Assembly (NCBI GenBank): GCA_943736015.1
Contig: OX031063.1
Location: 20,629,501-20,693,500, forward strand
Length of the DNA stretch: 64,000 nt
Origin: Tridacna crocea
Taxonomy: Eukaryota > Mollusca > Bivalvia > Cardiida > Cardiidae
Direction: 5' to 3'
The notes beneath the pieces were generated by a model that saw only the letters and a program-made list of their open reading frames with translations, was not told the origin of the DNA and searched no databases. Below, one piece after another: positions 37,012-50,000 of the stretch (the first letter of the stretch is position 1; each line of letters opens with the position of its first letter). Position numbers and translations under genes: made by a program.

Positions 37012-37312
37012 AGAAGAGTAATCTAGCTAACTAGTGCAGTAAGCTGGCTAAAGATGCATAAAGCTAGCTATAAACTGATGCACTAAGCTTGCTATGTAGT
37101 GAGCCAGCAAACTGATAAAGGGAGCTTGCTAGCTATACAGTAAGCCTGTTAATTGATGCAGTAAGCTAGTTAACTATGAAGGAAGCTTATTATGGAGTAA
37201 GTCAGCTAACTGACTGATGCATTAACCTAGTTGGCTATGCAGTAAGCCAGTTGCTAATGCAGTAAGCTAGCTAACTATGCAGCTTGCTTATTGATGCAGT
37301 AAGCCGTGCGAT
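37012..37312 (+). repeat. AGCTAGCTAACT..GATGCAGTA minisatellite
   Basis: Degenerate tandem repeat of about 18-20 bp, best unit (GATGCAGTAAGCTAGCTAACT)-like; GCAGTAAGC occurs at least six times. The units are rich in the palindromes AGCT, TAGCTA and AAGCTT. Confidence 0.8.
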
Positions 37313-37470
37313 ACTAGATCTGCATTGTCCAATAGGTTGCGAAATTCTCTAAAGAAACAAATGTCTTGATATTCTATTATCTTTTTGATAAAAGATAGTT
37401 CACAAAATTTGTCACATGCCATGATTTGTGTCACTTTCTCTAGGATACGTCTATGTGCATTAAGAGGTTC

Positions 37471-37652
37471 TGGGCTCGTATTCACCAACCATTCTTGAGA
37501 ATATTCTTAGTCTTATTCTCCAAGGTTTTCTACAGTTGTAAGTAACACAAGTTCTGATTGGCTAAACCGAAGTTCTGTTACTTACAAATGTAGAAAATTC
37601 TGGAGAATAAGACAAAGAACGTTCTTAAGAATGGTTGGTGAATACAGACCCT
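37471..37652. mobile_element. palindromic MITE, 'TATTCACCAACC' family copy 2
   Basis: Ends GGCTCGTATTCACCAACCAT and GGTTGGTGAATACAGACC, flanked by CTG on both sides. Compared with 26017, about 20 bp of the centre are missing. Confidence 0.8.
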
Positions 37653-38221
37653 GTTCCTTTACATGTATTTAGCAAGATTGGGTGCTGTTCTTGTATTGTT
37701 TCACATGCTTATACTACTAATGGTTTAAGATAACATTGTGTGAAATGTTCAAAGTTCTGAGTGTCAGCGAATGCAATATTTTTAATTATTATCCCCACTG
37801 AAGGCAAAGGGATATAGTTTTTGGCATTGTCCATTCGTCTGTGTGTTTGTCAGGGAGATTTTCTCATATACCACCATTGGGCAGAATTTTGTGAAACTAT
37901 ATATGTGCACAATACCCCATTCTACAGATAACGTTTGTTTTGTCATTTATTTATTGGATGCAAAGTGGCTGACTGGGAGCAATTTTAAGTTGTGCGGTCG
38001 AGTAAATCTTTTTTGGACAGGGATATCATTTCAATGATACTGCTTGTTTTATTGAGCCTGCATTCAGATGTATGTTTAGATTGTCAGGACTGTCTAAATT
38101 TTTGCTTGAATTTCTAGTTTCGAAATTTTGACTAGTTTTGAAATTACATAGATTTCATTTGGTTGTTCTTTAGAAGACAACAATATCTGAGACTTTATAG
38201 ATCAAATTAAAAATATTAGAT
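37653..38221 (+). other. downstream region with a 'TTATCCCC' head
   Basis: TTATTATCCCCACTGAAGGCAAAGGGATATAGTTTTGGCATTGTCC begins near 37785, followed by GTCTGTGTGTTTGTC. It resembles the head of another tandem-body element class (TATCCC..GGGATA stem), but a body or 3' end is not clear. Confidence 0.4.
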
Positions 38222-38470
38222 GAGCCATGCTCTGGCAAAAGGGTGTTTAATGAATCTTTGTTGTACACAACACTAGCCAATCATCACATTATAATGGACC
38301 TATAGGAGCCACTTTCAACAATAATTGACATAATCATGATAGATTGGTGACAAAGAGAAAATTGACCAATAGCGAAAAGTTTCAGCCCAGATCAGCCTGC
38401 GCGACTGTGCATGCTGACCTGGGTTGATACTTTTTGCAGATGCATTAAGTCCCCTTTTCACAGAGTAATG
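38222..38470. mobile_element. 'CTCTGTGAAAAGGGGGCTTAATGC' MITE copy
   Basis: CCATGCTCTGGCAAAAGGG at the left and GATGCATTAAGTCCCC, TTTTCACAGAG at the right form inverted ends. Inner AGCCTGCGCGACTGTGCATGCTG palindrome. Confidence 0.75.
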
Positions 38471-38499
38471 CTTATTTGTTTCTGATATATCTGTCTCAA

Positions 38500-38600
38500 A
38501 TTACGAGACTTGTCTGTAAAAGGTAAGAAACATGGTGGGAAAGGGGAAAGTGCTGTTTACCAGCAACTTTTTTTCAACAATTTTTATCATAAGCCTAGCT
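38500..38600 (+). repeat. family A fragment
   Basis: GTAAGAAACATGGTGGGAAAG..GTGCTGTTTACCAGCA, one arm and centre only. Confidence 0.5.
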
Positions 38601-38974
38601 TATTATTGTAGTTAATACATGGAATTGTTACTGTTTTCATGTTCCATTTACAATTATAAAGTGTTCTTTAAACTTTGTGGTAATTATCACTTGTTTTTCT
38701 GTTTAAATTGTATTTCTTCAATAGCTGTCAAACATTTTTTTTTAACAGACCCTAAGTGGTTTCCTTTTGAAATCAGTGTGGGAAAATGAGCCACTATTTG
38801 TTACATGCCACTGACACAGATTTGTTTTTTTTTTTTTTCATTATTTAAGAAAAAAAATGTTTCGATTTGAAATAGATTGACCTGGTTAGTACTTGTACTA
38901 CATAGTGTATAAAAATGGCCTGTATGGTATGGGTATTTACGGAATTGAAATTTGAGTAAAAGATAATTATATGA

Positions 38975-39235
38975 ACCATGCTCTGTGAAAAGGGGGCTTG
39001 ATGTATCTCCCAAAATGTTTTGACCCAGGTCAGCCTGTGCAGTCCATGCAGGCTTACCTGGGCCGAAACATTTTGGTGTTGGTCAATTTTCTGTATGTCA
39101 AAGGACCAGATTACCTGGGGATGGGGGCGGTTGTTTAGAAAAAAAAAAGTGGCTACTATGAGTCAATAATTATGTAATGGCTTGTTTGGTACCATGGATT
39201 ACAGAGGTGCATTAAGCCCCCTTTTCACAGAACAT
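38975..39235. mobile_element. 'CTCTGTGAAAAGGGGGCTT' MITE, complete copy
   Basis: CATGCTCTGTGAAAAGGGGG at 38978 and its inverted copy TTAAGCCCCCTTTTCACAGA at 39212. Centre CAGCCTGTGCAGTCCATGCAGGC. Confidence 0.8.
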
Positions 39236-39365
39236 AGTCCACTTATACATGTATATAGTGTTAAAAAATTGGAAGTTGTTATGCATACTTTTATACAAGG
39301 TGATGTTATAAGTCACACTTTTGTTCATGTTTTATACATTAGCCAATCTCTGATAAAAGTGGGCT

Positions 39366-39591
39366 GAACCCTTGGCCAAAGGACAGAATTTTAGAATGGT
39401 CCAAATTGGTAGCTTTTGTAGACAACAAAGCAAAATGACTGAAAATTTCAAATTTGTTTTGGAAAGGGAAGAAAACATTGTGGGAAAAGGAGAAAATGCT
39501 GGTTACCAGCATTTTCTCCTTTTCCCACAGTGTTTTCAGAAGGTTTCTTTCTCAGGGTCGTTAAAAGTCTGGATTGTGAGGTAAGCGGTTA
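39366..39591 (+). repeat. TTAA-hairpin MITE family A
   Basis: Near-perfect core hairpin. The left end has decayed (AACCCTTGGCCAAAGGACAG). Right GGTAAGCGGTTAA. Confidence 0.86.
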
Positions 39592-39777
39592 ATGCGTCTT
39601 CCAAAAGTGTTCACCCAGTGCAGGCTGACCAGGAGAGAATCTTTCTGCTATTGGTCAAGTTCCTGCATGAGAAAGGACCAGTCTACCTCAGGATTCAGTC
39701 AGTTACTTGATAAAATAGATTGTATGAATCTACAATATTGGAATGACTTGCTGGATATATTGGATCATGTACATGTA

Positions 39778-40239
39778 TTAACTCATTACCAAACGACAAG
39801 ATCTTAGGTTTGTCCAAATTGAAAACATATGCAGACAACAAAATAAAAGTTACAGTAGTAGTTTGAAATTTGTTTTGTGAAGGGCAGAAAACATGGTGGG
39901 AAAAGGAGAAAATGCTGGTTACCAGCATTTTCTCCTTTTCCCACAGAGTTTTCTAAAGGCTTCTTTTTAAGGTTAGTCAAAGGTAAGGATTGTGTGGTAA
40001 TGGGTTAAACTCTTTTTTTGCCAAAGCATGATACTAACATGTATAAATTAACATGAAAGATTGTAGCAGAAGGAAACATTTGTCCTTTTGCTGGTGTTTT
40101 CAAGACAAGGCACTTTTTCTTTGATGGGGTAAAAAACTTTGTGGGTAAAGGAGAAAGGAGTTTTCCTCCTTTTCTCGTAATGTTTTCAAAAAGTATCTTC
40201 CCAGGGTGGTTAAAAGTCATCATTGTGTGGTAAAGGATT
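39778..40239 (+). repeat. two family A copies sharing one TTAA
   Basis: 39778-40008 is nearly consensus. 40005-40239 follows in the same orientation, using TTAA 40005-40008 as its own left border, with a shortened core (GGAGAAAGGAGTTTTCCTCC). Confidence 0.85.
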
Positions 40240-40261
40240 GAAATGGCATTTAAATCTGTTT

Positions 40262-40706
40262 ATCCTCTACCAAACAATTTCAAGACTTACTGATCCTGTG
40301 TAACAAAGCATGTGAAAATATTTTGGGAAAAGGAGAAAATGCTGGTAGCAAGTATTTTCTACTTTTCTGGATAATGTTTTCTTCACCGTCAGAAATCTTA
40401 TACTTATGCTCATTTTTCACAATTGTAAATTCATTGTCTGTAGGTTTTGAACATCTAAGAATTTGTTTACATGGGAAAGGGGTTGACTCTTTACCACACG
40501 AACAAATTTTGGACTTGTCCAATTGCAGACATACACAGAAGGCATATTGGATATGTCTGAAATGAAGTTTTCAATGATGAGGTAGGATTCATTCAGGGAA
40601 AAGGATAACATGCTGGATACCAGAATTGGGTCCTTCTCCTTGACTGTTTTCTGAAACTATCATTTTCTCGGTTGTTAGAACTTGAACTTACGTGATAAAG
40701 TGTTAA
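40262..40706. repeat. head-to-head family A pair
   Basis: A reverse copy (40262-40488) and a forward copy (40485-40706) meet at TTGA (40485-40488), a mutated TTAA. Both cores are decayed. Confidence 0.72.
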
Positions 40707-41640
40707 AATATCACATTTTTTTTCGCCAGTGTGTACTTCCAAATATAAACTTGTTAAAGCAGTATATGGCCATTTTCTGGCTATTTATATAATACCTCAG
40801 TAATATATCTGCCAAGTAATGTTCAGTTCAACGTCAAATATTGTTCAAAATCAATGAATAACATGTATGAAAGAAAACCTCTATAGCGAGATATTTTTAC
40901 GGCATTGAAATGTGTATACTACGTTTGTTCAAGCTCTTTTACAGCTTCAGTACTAAATAAATATTCATTTTGCTAATTGATGCAATTCTAGGCTGTATAT
41001 TGTAAATGGCTTAAGGTGTGTTTGTTTTGAAACTGAGCTCGTTGTGTTACTGTGTTTTAGAGAACATGTTCAGAGTTGAAAATAAATGCACTTGTAAATT
41101 CAAGGATTGGATTTCGTTTTATTTATTGCCATTTTGTCATAATATTGTTTTGAAGTAAAGCACTGCAGAATCCAGCCTTGTAGGCCTACCAGTGAAACTC
41201 AAGATGTGAATTATTAGGATTTCTGCACGCTGTAATGATCAAGCTCGGGCCAATAAACAACGTGATGTCAGACCCTGTATCCCCATTGCCTGCAAGTTCG
41301 GTCAATTCTCTCCGATAAAATTATTTTCGTTGATTGTTTTTTTTTTCTTCCTCAAAGATGTAGAGTTCAAATGTTTGATGATGAGAGAGGTAATTTAGCC
41401 TCACAGTCTCTCTCTCTCACAGTATATATGCGCATTTCCAACTTTATCAATGGGTTGGGGAAGGGATTAATAATAAAAACATAGTATTGTGAGTGAAAAC
41501 TACGCACTTTGCTTTTTACAAAAATACTTGTATTCTTCAAGTAATTACAGTATTTACATTTTGCTTGCTTTATTAAAAATGTACAAGTTGAGAAAGAATA
41601 ACATAAAGAAACGGGATCTTGTTCCCAATACACCAACTAT
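40707..41640 (+). other. HSPA4-GABRB intergenic; possible distal poly(A) signal
   Basis: AATAAA at 41081 is followed 20-60 bp later by T-rich sequence. It would end an HSPA4 transcript if the 3' UTR runs 5.8 kb. No other gene seen. Confidence 0.35.
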
Positions 41641-43045
41641 TCTTGCACCAAACTGCACGCTTTAAATAGTGACGTCAGTTTCCAGTGACGTCAGTTTTCA
41701 TTGAATTGGGGCAATCAGAAGGGAATTTATATTTCGCCAGCATACTCGATTCTTGAGATTATAGAACAGGAAAATTTCGCTTAACACGCTTTGAAAGGGT
41801 AAAACTTTACAGTATAAAAATTCGTTGTACGGTCTGGTGGCAGGGGACTTATTATACTGCAAAGAAATTTCTCGTGATCTGATTGGTTAACATGCCGGGA
41901 ACATAAATCATGTTCCATGGCAAAAAACACGCAAAGCCAGTTTCCCTTTTGAGTGCCCCGTAAACATCACTACACGTGCAACATAACATCCAAAAAGGCG
42001 GCGTCGATCGATCACTAGACTGCACATTTATGCACCAAACTGCACGTTTTAGTGACGTCACTTTCCAGTGATGTCAGTTTTCATTGAATTGGGGCACTCA
42101 GAAGGGAATTTCTATTTCGTCAGCGTACTCGATTATAATAAAAGAAAATTTCGCTTAACGTCCTTTGAAAGGGTAAAACTTTGCAGTATAATAAATTCGT
42201 TGTACGGTCATGTGGCAGGGGACTTGGAAACTGATCACGTCTGTGTCAAATCATGTCGCCACCTCGCCTTCGGCTCGGGTGGACATGTTTTACCACAGCC
42301 GTGAACAGGTTTTCAAGTCCCCTGCCACCTGACCGTACAACTAATATTGTTCACGGCTGTGGTGAATCATGTCGCCCCAAGCCTATCGGATCAGGGCCAC
42401 ATGTTTTACCACAGTCCTGAACAATTTCCAAATTCCCTGCCACCTGACCGTACAACTAATATTGTTCACGGCTGTGGTGAATCATGTCGCCCCGAGCCTA
42501 TCGGATCAGGGCCACATGTTTTACCACAGTCCTGAACAATTTCCAAATTCCCTGCCACCTGACCGTACAACTAATATTATTAACTGCAAATAAATTTCTC
42601 GTGATCTGATTGGTTAATATGCCGGGAACGTATATCATGTTCCCTTGCAAAAACCGCGTAAAACCAGTTTCCCTTTAGAGCCCCGTAAACATCACTAAAC
42701 GTTCAACACAACATACAAAATGAAGGCGTTGATCGATCACCAGACTGCACGTTTTAGTGACGTCAATTTTCATTGAATTGGGGCACACAGACGGAAATTT
42801 CTGTTTCGTCAGCATACTCAATTCGTGAAATTATAAAACAGGAAAATTTTACTTAACGCGCTTTGAAGGGGTAAAACTTTGCAGTATAATAAATTCGTTG
42901 TACGGTCGGGTGGCAGGGGACTTGGAAACTTGTACACGGCTGTGGTGAATCATGTCACCGCCTCGCCTTCGGCTCGGGTCGACATGTTTTACCATAGCCG
43001 TGAACAAGTTTCCGAGCCCCCTGCCACCTGACCGTACAACTAATA
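41640..43045. repeat. modular palindrome array with CRE-like sites
   Basis: Module P (TGCACGTTTTAGTGACGTCA ... GTTGTACGGTC.GGTGGCAGGGGAC) starts near 41645, 42030 and 42742. Module Q (TGCAAA.AAATTTCTCGTGATCTGATTGG ... GATCGATCA) at 41856 and 42585. Between P2 and Q2 is a 115-bp tandem unit (42346 and 42461). P2 and P3 end in hairpins of about 145 bp (42199-42341, 42897-43040) whose loop reads CCTCGCCTTCGGCTCGGG. TGACGTCA occurs at 41670, 41686, 42053 and 42758. Confidence 0.85.
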
Positions 43046-43273
43046 TCGTAACCCCGCCAATTAGATCACTTATATTTTTAAGTTAGAACAATATAGCTGA
43101 AAAGAAACTCCACTGTCATTTCGACTTTTTTTGCTATTTAATTGACTTGATCACATAAATGTACACAGTACAGATTCAAGATCAGACAGCACCTTCCACG
43201 CTGTCTGATACTGGTCTATGCCGTCTGCATTCTTTTTATTCTTATCAGATATGTAGACGTATAATAAATTGAC

Positions 43274-43524
43274 CCTCGCTCTGTCAAAATGGGGTTTGAT
43301 GTATCTCCATCATACAAAGCACGTCATTACAACTATCGATCCAGAGAACCTATTTTGTCTAACAATTGACTAAATCATGGGGTAGACTGGTTATTTTACA
43401 AACAGAAAATTGACCAATAGCAAAAAGTTTCGACTCGGGTCAGCCTGCACGGACTGTGAAGGTTGACCTGTGTCGATACATTTTGCAGATGCATTAAACC
43501 CCCCCCCCTTTTCACAGAGCGTGG
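43274..43524. mobile_element. 'CTCTGTGAAAAGGGG' MITE copy
   Basis: CGCTCTGTCAAAATGGGG at the left, TTTTCACAGAGCG at the right after a C run (43499-43508). Inner GTCAGCCTGCACGGACTGTGAAGGTTGACC. Confidence 0.8.
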
Positions 43525-43621
43525 CACCATTATATCTTGCTATGGTAATACAAAGAAAAATCTCTCTTGTTTGCATATATGATAATGATATACAGTGTAG
43601 ATGTGGAAGTCTTTCCGTCGA

Positions 43622-44014
43622 TTACCTATTGTCTTGGTATTGTTTTATGAGATAATATCCCCAATAGGAAATATTAAAAAGAATAAACAGTAAAGGAAAA
43701 AGGAGTCTGGCATATTTATCTATTTTGTTGACGTCACGAACTACAGGCAACTTCGGTTTTAACACTTTTGCCTTTTGTTTCACAGTGGATAAGATTTTTC
43801 TTTTTTGCACTACATTTCCGTTTCGTTTTTTGAGCACAGTGTTTGGTACGTAACCTCTTCCGGCGCAGGTGCGCGGAAGAATCGGCTCCATTCGGATAAC
43901 CGGCTGTTCTTTAGCGTCTTCCACTTCAAAATTGAACACTTGGTGATGGTAAGTGTTTCTGATAGCTGGTAGTGGAGATACATTCACGTTGTTGGCTTCT
44001 TCTATTGAAGTTTC
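43622..44014 (-). CDS. GABRB: GABRB terminal exon (TM3-TM4 loop and TM4)
   Basis: 131 codons including the stop: [20 protein letters not shown] ..., basic [12 protein letters not shown], then [20 protein letters not shown], the invariant start of TM4. Ends KQYQDNR. Acceptor CAG (complement of 44015-44017). Confidence 0.95.
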   Translation of the reverse strand, partial: ETSIEEANNVNVSPLPAIRNTYHHQVFNFEVEDAKEQPVIRMEPILPRTCAGRGYVPNTVLKKRNGNVVQKRKILSTVKQKAKVLKPKLPVVRDVNKIDKYARLLFPLLFILFNISYWGYYLIKQYQDNR

Positions 44015-47000
44015 CTGTAACAGAAAGCAATTAATTAATTTTATTATTCTCATAAAAATCACTCCTTACACTGGTGTTGAACTTCGGACGTTTACCTGAA
44101 CTGGCCACCGTTGTATACCGTGTATTACCTATACACGTAGTAGTATCAGGGGCGGTAACCAGTCTAACGTTTACCTTCCGTTGACGAATTTGTCAGCCAA
44201 TCAAAATCATGCTTTCAAGTTACCGGTATCGAAAACGAAACAGACTTATGGAAACGTTCTGATAAGTATCCATTTTAAAAGGATGATCCGAACAACCTTT
44301 TAGCGACATACCCGATTTCTTTGGCTGAGCTAGTCGTTAAAGCACTTTACAAAACTCAATATTTTTTTTCAGAAAGCGCAATGAAAACGGTAACTAACCA
44401 ACTGTTTTTAATTGCATAACTAGGCACGTTCTCCATTCGGTATTATCATCATGTATCAGTCAAAAATGCCAAAATGATTTGTGGCAAATTTATTACAGAA
44501 AATAGTGACTCTGACGAAAACAAATTTATCATCTAATGTTACGCCTTACGTCCGTACCCGTTGCATTGACATAAAACGAATGAAATACAGTCACTGGGTA
44601 TTTTATTATGTGGCATGTATGAAACAACATTGTAATTTCTCGTTTTTCACCTAGATCGTATAAAGAAAGAAAATAATGCTATATCATATATATTGTATGC
44701 CATTCTTATGCATGTAAATGTTGCAGATCGCAATAAACCAACATTTATAACACAATAGTACTTGTGAAAGAAGACGGCGATAGAATGTCGTTTTGCTTTT
44801 CCTGCAGATTTATACATGTAAATAAGTGATGTTCGCTGCAAAACCCTGTATATAAGACATAAAGGATGAATAAAATGTCATCCCCTTACCGTTGTTTTCG
44901 GAGGGATAAGACCATCTTTATTTTTCTTGGCTTTCCGTTTCGCTCGAGCTCCCCAGTACGTATAGTTGACAGCAGCATATTCTAACAATGCAGCGAACAC
45001 AAATACAAAACACATCACCAGGTAAATGTCAATGGCTTTAACGTAGGAAATTCTCGGCAAGGACGAACGTACCCCGTTACTTATGGTCGTCATGGTTAGG
45101 ACAGTCGTTATACCTGTAACACAGAAGAAACATGTTGTTGCAGCAGTGTCTCAATCGGTGTACAATATACAATCATTCTTTACTCTCAACTTTTTACAAT
45201 TGAACAAAACTACGAACTATTAACCCTTTCCCAAACGACAAACTTTTGGACTAGATCTAGACTAAATTGAAACCATTTGCAGAAGACAATTCAACTCTTG
45301 CTGAAAAGATGATTTCTTTCTATGATAGGGTAGAAAACATTGTGGGGAAAGGAGAAAATGCTGGTAACCAGCATTTTCTCCTTTTCCCATAATGTTTTCA
45401 AAAGGCTACTATTCCAGACCCGTAAAAACAGTGGTACACGACCAACTCTATGTTGTTAAGATGATGGTAGTTGTCTTAAAATTCCTGATTTTTCGTTAAA
45501 GGTCGGACACTGTAGTTTCTAAACCAGGTTCAGAATGATATGACACTGTATTCTGTGTCGAATCTGCATGCGCTTCGTCCAAATTTTCGTTAAATATTTC
45601 ATACGATGCAAAACGTTTTCATATTAAGATCTGTTACTTTATACATTCTGTTATTTCATTTATTATTCTATTTATTATGTTACTTTATTCTAAACTTGGA
45701 TGTTTATTGCACGACAAAGATTTGCACGCTAACTGGTAGTACTAGTATCTCTCGTCCTGATTTAAAGAGCTTCTCAATTCAGTGCTTGTATTTCACTACG
45801 CAAAGGCATGTGTAGATGTATAATGCTACAAGAATTTCATAAAAGTATTTCAAGAAAAAAAAAATTATTCACACGAAAAAAACAACAGAATTTAACGTCC
45901 TGCGTCAATTAGACAAGAAGATCAGTGTGCAGTTGAGTTTAATTTTCTTTTTGTAGTAAGGGGGATAATTTGAATGGACATAACTTTAACCAACCTAGAG
46001 GTAATTTTGGATATTTGATCATTTTCTTACAAAATGACATAATCATAGACTCGTCCAAAGTGACCACATTTTGCGCAAGATGATTGCGTGTGATCTAAAC
46101 TATGTTATTTTTTCTGCGATACAGTAGGAAATGAAAATATTTGGAAAAAGAGAATAGGCAGGGAACCAGTATTTTCTTCTTTTCCCAGATTATCGAAAGT
46201 CTGCGTCCTCGGAGTGGTTATATCATTGGATATTTTTGACAAAGAGTTAAGCCGGTAAATTTCCACCAAAAATTGTAAAAACGATAGATATTAAATAGAT
46301 TACCTAATGCTACCCGTGCAGACGTAGCCTCATGGTTGATCCAAAACGAGACCCAGGACAACATGACTATCAATATGGAGGGAAGATAAGTCTGGAACAC
46401 GAAATATCCAATATTCCTCTGTAACTTGAAACTTAGAGACAGCCGTTGGTATTTCCCTACAAAATACATTTAGAAATTTTTATTCAAGAATATTTTAGCC
46501 GTACTGTTGCGGTCCATGCCTTTATCCCCCTTTATGCATATCATATGCAAATAAATTCAACCCATAGACAGGCTAACAAGTATTAATTTTTTTTATAATT
46601 TCTGATATTTGATGATACATAGAAAGGTCCGTAGCCCAAATCCGTTGTCAGACCTATTAAAATATGACGTCAAATCGGGGTGGCCTATACCTAAACAAAT
46701 CCGAGGTTTAAGGACCCCAATGAAGAGGCCTTTTGATATCATAATGAAATACAAATGTTGTTAAGCAGCATTTGCCCTTTTCCACCATGTTTTCTAGCTT
46801 TCAATAAGAATATTTAAGTCACATTCATTTGAAGACTAAGAAGAAGAACAACAAATTGAGTAAATCTATAGAAAATTACCGTATGTGTTTAAATAAATAA
46901 CAAACAAACAAACGCCTCTTGATCTTTGGCCATACCTGTCAATAGAGATTCTATTTTGTTAATAGCTCTGTACTCCACAATGTCGAACTGCGGAAGTTCC

Positions 47001-50000
47001 ACATTCTCTACGTTATGGACGGAACCATTTCTCCAGTAGAGCTCGACGTCAGACATTGCATATCCATCTGTACGGAGAAAAAAGTGTAAAATTTCAGACA
47101 GTGCTAAGATCAAGGCTTCCGTCCATTACTTTGCACGCATGAGGAGTGCATGTAGGAGTTGCAAACACAACAAGTTGCTAGCAGACGGACCCTGTGTTGG
47201 AGAGCAGCTTTAGGAGTACCTAACTCTTAAAGGTGGCTCTTCAGATTTTGGGACGAAAATTTTACAAGAATACCAAAAAAAAAATCATCCTTATACTCCT
47301 AGAGCCTTATAATATTCATTCATAAAACCCCAGTAGTCGAAAACCATCCGACAACAAGAGAAATTATAAAGATTTACTACAGCCCAGGTCAACACCGACG
47401 GGAAACACGGTCTATTTTAACATGAGCAACTCGCTCATTTAAACACCGGAAATATACAGACGAAGCTTCAAACATAGCGTCCGAAGAACACATTATGAAA
47501 AATAATTACATGTCGGTTATGTTATGGAATTCCAGAGTAATTAGTCACGTGCCAGTCACTTAACATTCCAAAAATGCTTCATTTTTTTTTTGGCCGGAAA
47601 TCTAAAAATAGCTTAAGAGGCTACGTAGCTTTATGGGAATGCCTTCAAAAAAATCTTTTTTTTTTTTTTGTAATCTTATTATTTTAATTATTGATGATTT
47701 GTATTTTTTTTTTAATTTCAGTGATATATTTATCTTTTAATTTGGTGAGATGTGAAAATTTTGTATATCCGACCTTTAATATAAAACGATTGATAAGTAA
47801 CTTTGTTTGTACTTACAACTTTCTATTTCTACAGTGCAATTCTGAACGTCTAGCGGGTAATTATGTAAGTCCATCATGCAAGCCAACGTTGTTGTAAATC
47901 TGAAATATATATGATAGATATGTTGTTCTTTAACCCTTTACTCCATAGATACTCATTTCTACGCATTGCTTGTAGGAGCCATTGAAAAACATTGTGGCAA
48001 AAGGTGAAACTGCTCGTCACGAGCAATTTCACCTTTTGCCACAATGTTTTCTATGCTATCAAAAGGTGTCATATACACAAAGGAAACAGCTTCATCCTTG
48101 CTGTTATTTAGGGTCATTTAGAGATACCGTAGAAATGCCTTATGGGGTAAAGGGTTAACTTTACCCAGACGACAACGTTTTTTAAGCTTGTCCTTATTGA
48201 AAGATGAAAGGTCATATCATGGCGGTCGGTGACGTACATGTGTTTCCTGGCTTTCTCACACGTTGCAAAGATTATATGTAGCAAAGATTTTTAAAAAAGT
48301 GTCTCAACTGCTTAGGCTTACTAAACAGTCTTGAGTTTATAGTGACCTGAAAGCAGAAGACCTTTTGGAAACATTTCTGGAAAAAGAGAAATACTGCTAA
48401 CCAGCATTTTCTCCTTTTTCAAAAATATTTTCCAACCTTCCGATAAAATTTCAAATTTCGAGTATTATTTGTCGTATGCAAATGCTTTATATTTAGAAAA
48501 AATCTTTAAAAAAAAAAGTAAAGAGTTAAATGTTTAACTCTTTATCAAACGACAAAATATTATTTTTGTCCAAATTAAAAGCATTTGCAGACGACAAATT
48601 TGGTACAACGATGTAAACTGTCTTTGAATGACCAAAACATATTGTGGAAAAAGGGGAAAATGCTGATTACCAACATGATATCCCTTTCCTACAATGTTTA
48701 AGAAAAGAGTTTTCCTCGGGGTCATTTACAGCCGGGGTTGTTTGGTAAGGGGTCAAAGATACATCCGTACAACGAGGAATAAAACGCTGTAAAAATCTGA
48801 TAGATTGTAGAGTGATTAAGAATTGAGTCAGCTGTGTTAGCATAGATGTATACGGTTCAAGGGATGAATAATTATACCAAATAGCTTCGATTTGAAACCA
48901 GAAACGCCTTAGCAATTATTCATATTTGATGACCCCAAGAAAATGAAAAGCATCTTTATCAGTCATAATCCATGCAACTTTGCAACCGTAAGGGGCAAGA
49001 TTTGGCAAGAAGGCACAAGAATGGTTGTAGTTTGGTGAGATAAGATGAAATGGATTAAAACTGGCTGACAACGAGTTAAGCTGTATCTTTAAAAGTACAT
49101 GTACACAGTGATCTACTATCTGTATCCTGTGTTCTATTCTAGTGATGTATGTTTAGCCAAATAAAAGGCTTTATACAGATAAATCGAAAAGGAATGAAGC
49201 CCAAAAACAGCTCTAATAGGTCTGATTAAAGCTAGTAAGCTACAAATCGTCGGTTTACTTAAAAAACCTGGTAACTACAGCTTGTTACAAGCTGTAGTTA
49301 CGAGGTTTTTGAAGTAAACCGACGAAATTTTGAGTTTAACATAACGCTTAAACTCCTAATTAAGTGCAATGAAACATTCAAGTAGATTGTAAGAACCAAA
49401 TCTTGCTATTTTATAGGTATTATGGGGAAATTATATTAAATCGAACAATGCAAACCAAACAACAGACTGCACGCTCAGTGCAGTCTGCTCTTGATCTATA
49501 CTGTCCGCGAATGGTGTTTGAGTCGCGCTTACTATCATAAAAATGAAAGGCTCAGTTCGTTTATCAGTGTTTCAAAGCTACCCTTTTATACCTATAGAAC
49601 CCAAATTTTGTGACGAATGTTTTAGATATCTGCACTCTGTAAAAACAATCAAAACTGGAATACTACACCAATGCTGTCTTGGTCGTAATATGCCGTTTCA
49701 AAATAGTTGACAGGCTGGATGGAAGATCACACAACGCGTTCCACGTAGCCTGATCTTCATCTGAACAGTCCTGAGAAGCAAATGGAATTGTGATTGGAAC
49801 TTCCGGTTAGACCGGAAACAACGTTTGTCTGTTCTTTACGCATGCGCATAGTAGATTAAATCACTTTTCCTGTAACGGCACTTTGGCCTCCGAAACAATC
49901 AGAACATTCTGACCTTTATAACAGTATAAGAGTTTAATTAATCAGTTGGATAACCAGTCACAGCTGAGAGCTGTTTTACATTGATAGCTGGAGGGAAATG

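Noticed and set aside
37012..37312. Tandem repeat as a centromeric satellite
   Set aside because: Only about 300 bp long and highly degenerate; a local minisatellite is a sufficient explanation.
42347..42593. Open frames with repeated SLSDQGHMFYHSPEQ wording
   Set aside because: Produced by the 115-bp tandem unit; present in overlapping frames and not linked to splice signals.
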